From Candidatus Sericytochromatia bacterium (GTDB taxonomy: Bacteria > Cyanobacteriota > Sericytochromatia > UBA7694), in assembly GCA_015272195.1 (NCBI GenBank), contig JACYMC010000140.1, positions 1-45,956 on the forward strand: a stretch of 45,956 bases of DNA, written 5' to 3'. Shown piece by piece: positions 41,965 to 45,956 of this stretch. Each line of letters opens with the position of its first letter. Within the stretch, counting starts at the first letter, position 1. Below the pieces are notes generated by a model. The model ran no database searches. It saw only the letters and a list, made by a program, of their open reading frames with translations, and had not been told where the DNA came from. The position numbers were made by a program, and so were the translations under genes.

Positions 41965-42846
41965 TTAGTGGACGTGGGTGTCCCAGTAATCAAGTGTGTT
42001 GGGCAGGCGAATCAGCTGGCCCAGCGGAATCTGGCTGGCTTCGCGCAGCTCAGGATTGAGTGCGGCAATTTCAACGGCGCGCTGGGGGTTGTCGAGGTAG
42101 ATGTCGGCCAGATCTTCAAAGGTTTGCTGACCGGGCTGTACGCGCACGGTGCGCCACTCGGGGTTGTCCAGCGGCGGGGCCGGCGGCTGCATATTGGGCG
42201 GGGTGACATAAGTACCGGCCAGTACCGCCTGCACGCCATCCATCAGACGCGCCACAGAGAAGTTGTTGGAGGTATCAATTTTGCGGCCTGCGGGGACGGC
42301 AATGTCCCGGTGGCGGGTGATATTATCAAGGGAGATCTGGTGGGTCTGCACCAGCCAGGCCACCAGCTTGATCAGCGCATCATACTGGGCATCAGGATAG
42401 GCCTCAATCGAGTCGCCCAGATTGCAGATTTCAATGCCAATCGAAAAGTCGTTGACGTTGGGGCGGCCTTTAAAGGCGCTGCGACCGGCGTGCCAGGAGT
42501 TCATATTATCGGGCACGGAGCGCACAATATAGCCGGTGCGATCGACAATATAATGGGCAGATACTTTGGCGTCAGGGCGTGAAAAGAAGCGCGCCACGCG
42601 CTCAGCCGTACCGGCTGTGGCCGTGTGATGCAGGACGATGGTATCGGGCTTGACCCCTTCAGGACGCGGATTTTGGTTGGGGGAGGGAATTACCATCAAT
42701 TCAGGGGCTGGAATCACGTTGCGGCGGGCCTGAAAGGCCTGCAGGCCGGTGTTGGGTGCCAGATTGCGAAAACCAGGTGTGGAGCAGGCCACCAGAGTGA
42801 GACTGATACCCAGAGCTGCGAATAGGGTTTGACGAAGATTCTTCAC
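41965..42846 (-). CDS. N-acetylmuramoyl-L-alanine amidase lipoprotein, AmiD-like (Amidase_2) with LysM-like tail
   Basis: The protein has 293 residues from a GTG start. The lipobox LVAC gives lipidated Cys21. The Amidase_2 domain (about 65-210) shows zinc ligand in VLHHTAT (His73 or His74), HYIVDRTGYIVRSV, SIGIEICN, His179 in TRHRDI and Asp191 in GRKIDT. These match T7 lysozyme/AmiD-type amidases, which cut the bond between MurNAc and the stem peptide. The last 60 residues (VQPGQQTFEDLADIY to LGQLIRLP) look like a LysM-like murein-binding module. It likely trims or recycles murein at the outer membrane. Confidence 0.9.
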   Translation of the reverse strand: MKNLRQTLFAALGISLTLVACSTPGFRNLAPNTGLQAFQARRNVIPAPELMVIPSPNQNPRPEGVKPDTIVLHHTATAGTAERVARFFSRPDAKVSAHYIVDRTGYIVRSVPDNMNSWHAGRSAFKGRPNVNDFSIGIEICNLGDSIEAYPDAQYDALIKLVAWLVQTHQISLDNITRHRDIAVPAGRKIDTSNNFSVARLMDGVQAVLAGTYVTPPNMQPPAPPLDNPEWRTVRVQPGQQTFEDLADIYLDNPQRAVEIAALNPELREASQIPLGQLIRLPNTLDYWDTHVH

Positions 42847-42895
42847 GCGGCGTGACCTGCACTTTCGTTGATGTTAGCTTAATTTTAACAAATGT

Positions 42896-43966
42896 TTAAT
42901 AACCGGGCAAGGGCTGTGCTAAAAAGGAGAGGCTGCGCTGGATCAGCGCTGTGCGCAGGGCCGGCGCTTCCCAGTAAAGGTCGTGTCGGGCCTCGGGCCA
43001 TTTTTCAATCTGTGCCCGGGGAAACTTACGCTGTAAAAAAGGCAGATTGTGCTGCCAGTCCACCACCGTGTCGGCTTCACCCTGCAGGATCAGGAGGGGC
43101 GTTTGTGAGGGCGGGTAGGCTTCGATCACGTTCTGATTCCAGTCGATCAGTGCCCGCACCCAGTTCACGGGCGTGGCGGCTGATTGCAGCGGGTCGCGGC
43201 GGATCACTTCCAGTAAGCCGGGATCTGAGGTGTCTTCGCGCAGCAGGCGCGGCAGTTCCTGCAGCCAGCCCTGCCCCAGATAAAAGCCCATCAGCGACAG
43301 ATCCCAGAGCCAGGAGCGCACCAGCGGTGCGGCCAGCACCACCCGCTGATAGGTGTGATCGGGGTTGCGCAGCAGGTACTCCCAGCTGCCGGCGCCGCCG
43401 GTGCTGTGGGCCATCAGATAAAGCGGGCTGGGCAGCCGGGCCTGCAGCCGGGGGGTGAGATCTTCGATCAGGCGGGCATAGTCTGAAAAATTGTCAATAT
43501 CTGCGCGCGGGCCGTCTGACAGGCCATGACCGGGCAAATCGGGTGTGACTACCGTATAGCCTTCGGTCAGCAGGGCCGCCGTCAGGTGATTGAGCTGAGC
43601 GCCGTGTATAAAATAACCATGCATGGCCAGCACCGTACCTTTGCTGACCTGCTGCGGCCGGTAGATATGCACAAAGGTTTTTCCTGTGACGGTTTGCAAG
43701 ATACCTGCATGGTGCTGGGTGTCCGGAAAGTCCAGCCCGTAAAAATCCAAATAAGTCTGAAAAGCCGTGCTGTTTAGGGGCGTCTGCCAGTTGAGGGCCG
43801 GCAGCTGCTGGCTGAAGCTGGCAAAGGGGTTTTCGCGGGCGGTTTCAAACAGCATGGCTTTGGCCTGGCGCTGCAGGCTCCAGCTCCCCAGGCCGACAAT
43901 GCCCAGTCCCAGTGTCAGCACCAGCAGGGCCCGGCGCAGCCGGGTTTGAGGCCGCCACAAAGCCAT
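42896..43966 (-). CDS. alpha/beta hydrolase, lysophospholipase/monoglyceride-lipase-like
   Basis: The protein has 356 residues. A basic N-terminus and one hydrophobic segment (about 11-29) form a signal anchor. The hydrolase domain has LAMHGYFIHG (oxyanion region, about 113-122), DLPGHGLSDGP, nucleophile Ser188 in AHSTGG, Asp299 in GEADTVVDW and His328 in ARHDLYWE. The full triad is present and the type is that of lysophospholipases and monoglyceride lipases. It likely cleaves a lipid ester at the membrane. Its ATG lies four bases behind the ygfZ-like stop, so the two are coupled. Confidence 0.85.
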   Translation of the reverse strand: MALWRPQTRLRRALLVLTLGLGIVGLGSWSLQRQAKAMLFETARENPFASFSQQLPALNWQTPLNSTAFQTYLDFYGLDFPDTQHHAGILQTVTGKTFVHIYRPQQVSKGTVLAMHGYFIHGAQLNHLTAALLTEGYTVVTPDLPGHGLSDGPRADIDNFSDYARLIEDLTPRLQARLPSPLYLMAHSTGGAGSWEYLLRNPDHTYQRVVLAAPLVRSWLWDLSLMGFYLGQGWLQELPRLLREDTSDPGLLEVIRRDPLQSAATPVNWVRALIDWNQNVIEAYPPSQTPLLILQGEADTVVDWQHNLPFLQRKFPRAQIEKWPEARHDLYWEAPALRTALIQRSLSFLAQPLPGY

Positions 43967-43970
43967 GGTA

Positions 43971-45656
43971 TCAGGCCGGCAGCAGCGCCAGACGCTGCTC
44001 CATTTCTTTGAGGGGCATCAGATCCCCTTTTTCGGCGGCGGCTTCCATGCCCCGGCTGTAAACCGCACGGGCCTGTGCCGTCTGCCCCAGGGCTTCGAGA
44101 GCTTTGCCCCATTGCAGATAGGCTGCTGAATAGAAGGGATCCACCGTGGCGGCTTTTTCGAGATAGATCACCGCTTCACTGTAGTTTTCGCTGTCGACCA
44201 GGGCCTTGCCCAGACCAAAATTGGCCACCAGATCGTCGGGGTCTTCTTCGGTCAGTACTTCACGGAACATGGCGATCAGGGCTGCTTTTTGTGCGGCAGC
44301 TTCGGCCTGTTGTTGCTGCTGCTGGCGCTGCTGTCGGAGCATATTCAGGCGGGTCGCTTCGGCCATATGGTTTTCGGCGGTGGGCTTGTCGCCCAGCAGC
44401 ATATAAAAGCGCGAGAGATTGGTATGGGCCATGGGCTCTTCGGGAGCGATCCGGGTCAGTTGCTGCATGACCTCAATCGCCGCTTCATGCTGGCCCAGAC
44501 GGGAGTGCAGCACACCGAGGGATTCGTAAGCGTCTGCCAGCTGGGGATCCAGCCGGATGGCGCTCTGCAGCATGGGAATGGCCTCGGCCTCACCCTGGTG
44601 GGCAAAAATATCGAGGGCCTGTTCGTAGAGCTGGCGGGCCCGCGCTTCAGGGGGCAGGGGCGTATAGAGCGGCAGGCGGCGCACTTCTGCCGATAAGCTG
44701 TGTCCGTCGCTGTCGAGCTGCACCTGACGGCCGTTTTCGCGCCATTTTTTGTGCAGGTAGGCCAGCGCCACAGGCCGCTGCAGCTGTGGCGACCAGCCCA
44801 GCGAGGTGATTTCACCGGCTTTTTTGCCTTCGATCTGAAAAGCTGCCGGTAATTTGAGGTCTGGCTGCGAGCTGTCGAGCACCAGGCCGACCAGCGCCCT
44901 GGGTACCACCCCGTAGGCATGGATGCGGGCAATCACTTCCTGACCCAGATAGCAGCCCTTGTCATAGCTGACGGCCTGCTTTTCAAGGCCTGTTTCCGGT
45001 AATTGGGTTTCTGCAGTCATATCCTGGCCCGGCAGGGGCTGACCGGCTTCCAGCCGCAGCCATTCAAGTACTTCAGGCTCGGCCTGCGGTATTTTAAGCT
45101 GCTGGGTCAGCAGTTGTTGCAGCGGGGCCTGTTGCTCCGGGCGGGCCAGCAGCAGAAAGCCGCTCTCACCGCTGAAGCTGTCGGGAATCAGCCAGCCGGA
45201 ACCCCCCGGAAATACCAGGGATTTGATCTGCCAGCGCTGCAGTTTTTCCAGCGGCAGGGGCGCAATCTGCTGCAGCAGGTCCAGGCTCTGGGGTCCTTCC
45301 AGGCGCAGGCGCTGCCAGCGCTCTTCGCTGAGGCTCAGTTTTTCCATAAAGTGAAACTGCTCCAGGTGGGCCAGCAAGGCCTCGGCGCCCATCACAGGCA
45401 GCAGCAAAAAGCGCTCCGCCTGCTGCCGGTGCAGGCTCAAAATGGCGCGCACATGTGCTTTACGATCCACCAGGGCGGCCAGCGCACCCTGGCCGATATC
45501 CAGCTTCAGCACGTCCTGGGTCAGCTGGGTTTGCAGATAACTGCCGGCATCGGGGCCTTCGACCACAATGGCGCGCTGTTCGCTTTCAGGCCACCAGGCG
45601 CAGGTCTGGCGCACCGCCTGGTAGTTGTCGATGAGGTGTGAATCAATCTGTTGCAT
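43971..45656 (-). CDS. ygfZ: YgfZ/GcvT-like folate-binding protein fused to TPR repeats
   Basis: The protein has 561 residues from the ATG at 45656 (MQQIDSHLI). A TTG frame to 45707 adds a cysteine-rich stub and is unlikely. Residues 1-330 form a YgfZ/GcvT-like domain: VVEGPDAGSYLQTQLTQDV, RLEAGQPLPGQDM and the signature DKGCYLGQEVIARIH, with the family Cys at residue 235. In E. coli YgfZ uses tetrahydrofolate and helps Fe-S enzymes such as MiaB. Residues 330-560 are about five or six TPR units (AIRLDPQLADAYESLGVL, RQQRQQQQQQAEAAA and YLEKAATVDPFYSAAYLQ). This C-terminal partner is not found in the classical protein and suggests a protein-binding function. Confidence 0.88.
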   Translation of the reverse strand: MQQIDSHLIDNYQAVRQTCAWWPESEQRAIVVEGPDAGSYLQTQLTQDVLKLDIGQGALAALVDRKAHVRAILSLHRQQAERFLLLPVMGAEALLAHLEQFHFMEKLSLSEERWQRLRLEGPQSLDLLQQIAPLPLEKLQRWQIKSLVFPGGSGWLIPDSFSGESGFLLLARPEQQAPLQQLLTQQLKIPQAEPEVLEWLRLEAGQPLPGQDMTAETQLPETGLEKQAVSYDKGCYLGQEVIARIHAYGVVPRALVGLVLDSSQPDLKLPAAFQIEGKKAGEITSLGWSPQLQRPVALAYLHKKWRENGRQVQLDSDGHSLSAEVRRLPLYTPLPPEARARQLYEQALDIFAHQGEAEAIPMLQSAIRLDPQLADAYESLGVLHSRLGQHEAAIEVMQQLTRIAPEEPMAHTNLSRFYMLLGDKPTAENHMAEATRLNMLRQQRQQQQQQAEAAAQKAALIAMFREVLTEEDPDDLVANFGLGKALVDSENYSEAVIYLEKAATVDPFYSAAYLQWGKALEALGQTAQARAVYSRGMEAAAEKGDLMPLKEMEQRLALLPA

Positions 45657-45799
45657 ACTCAAAATGCTAGCACAGAACCAGCATGCCGTTGTGGCATTAT
45701 CACTCAATGTTCATAGCTTTTGCCTGACATGATCGCTGAAAGCAAAGAAAGAAGACCTTTTTAGCCCGCATTTCTCACAAACAGATCAGTAGATAAAAA

Positions 45800-45857
45800 C
45801 TGGCTCCTTTCTGTAGATTAAAGTTATCATATCCAGAAATCGCAGAAAAGGAGCCAG
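45800..45857 (+). promoter_or_regulatory. hairpin holding the transposase ribosome-binding site
   Basis: CTGGCTCCTTT (45800-45810) pairs perfectly with AAAGGAGCCAG (45847-45857), 11 bp. The stem extends by CTG/CAG (45811-45813 with 45843-45845) past a one-base bulge. The AAAGGAG of the transposase ribosome-binding site lies wholly in the right arm, five bases from the hairpin end to the ATG. The hairpin exists only in RNA that starts outside the element. Confidence 0.75.
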
Positions 45858-45861
45858 CTGT

Positions 45862-45956
45862 ATGAAGTGTAACCCTGAGACCTGGGAAGTTCAAGGCAAA
45901 AATGGAGAGCCGCTGACAGTCAATTTTGAAGGCGGTGCGCTGACTTCGGACGCAGG
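45862..45956 (+). CDS. IS1380-family transposase, N-terminus only
   Basis: Thirty-one codons are visible, ending in LTVNFEGGALTSDA. That is the short N-terminal motif FxGGxLxSDAG seen at the start of IS1380/IS4-type DDE transposases. The start ATG is eight bases after AAGGAG, which is buried in a hairpin. The catalytic residues lie outside the window, so integrity is unknown. Confidence 0.75.
   Translation, partial: MKCNPETWEVQGKNGEPLTVNFEGGALTSDA

Larger units (their letters stand above)
45795..45956 (+). mobile_element. left end of an IS1380-type insertion sequence (cut by window)
   Basis: The transposase start at 45862 and its upstream hairpin mark the left end of an insertion sequence that continues past the window. 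The terminal repeat and target duplication cannot be fixed because the right end is not visible. The boundary at about 45795 is therefore approximate. Confidence 0.65.

Noticed and set aside
1-45956. CRISPR arrays, rRNA and tRNA genes
   Set aside because: No regular short repeats with spacers and no tRNA-like cloverleaf sequence were seen in the short intergenic gaps.

Overview
The window is GC-rich, gene-dense bacterial chromosome around the replication-initiation region. dnaA (33731-35077) is followed by a putative oriC. Divergent from dnaA runs the classical series rpmH-rnpA-yidD-yidC-jag-mnmE. The cell is clearly diderm and LPS-bearing: there is an Omp85/BamA, a Skp/OmpH chaperone, LpxD, a TamB-like giant, and several lipoproteins. 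The Omp85 has about three POTRA domains after a Pro/Glu/Ala-rich N-terminus, and YidC lacks the large periplasmic domain of Proteobacteria. With the Glu-tRNA(Gln) amidotransferase subunit GatA this points away from Enterobacteria-like groups. A non-photosynthetic relative of Cyanobacteria (Sericytochromatia/Melainabacteria-like) is my best guess, but that is inference and not proven here.

Layout. 1-3063: the end of an ABC-2 permease, a tiny secreted protein with four PCxxE repeats, and a Spy/CpxP-like lipoprotein whose body is a near-perfect 660-bp tandem duplication. 3211-6233: a TRAP transporter, with dctQM divergent from dctP. 6319-9904: a phasin-like protein, then a phosphate-transport operon (DUF47 regulator, Pit permease) ending in a GT-C membrane glycosyltransferase. 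10103-12126: an orphan OmpR-type response regulator coupled to rarA. 12261-19202: gatA, a small zinc-ribbon protein and tamB in one tight run. 19171-19747: a membrane-anchored unknown protein broken at an A8 run. 19962-24488: two GH1 glycosidases flanking a fused M14 peptidase/L,D-transpeptidase. 24667-25761: an AT-rich, foreign-looking glycosyltransferase.

25764-29695: an SH3b membrane protein, then an operon of a roadblock/LC7 protein, a degenerate GGDEF protein, holB and an unknown gene. 29843-33525: mnmE-jag-yidC-yidD-rnpA-rpmH with overlapping or touching genes. 33731-38879: dnaA, oriC, then the outer-membrane operon bamA-skp-lpxD. 38887-40782: the ABC-F protein Uup. 40869-45656: a YgfZ protein fused to TPR repeats, an alpha/beta hydrolase, an AmiD-like amidase and a truncated aldehyde-dehydrogenase-like protein. 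The window closes inside an insertion sequence of IS1380 type, whose transposase ribosome-binding site lies in a hairpin.

Much of the window serves the envelope: outer-membrane assembly (BamA, Skp, TamB, YidC), lipid A synthesis (LpxD), and murein remodelling (M14/L,D-transpeptidase, AmiD-like amidase, SH3b protein). No rRNA, tRNA or CRISPR array was seen. No gap between called genes exceeds 300 bases; the largest is the oriC region, about 270 bases.
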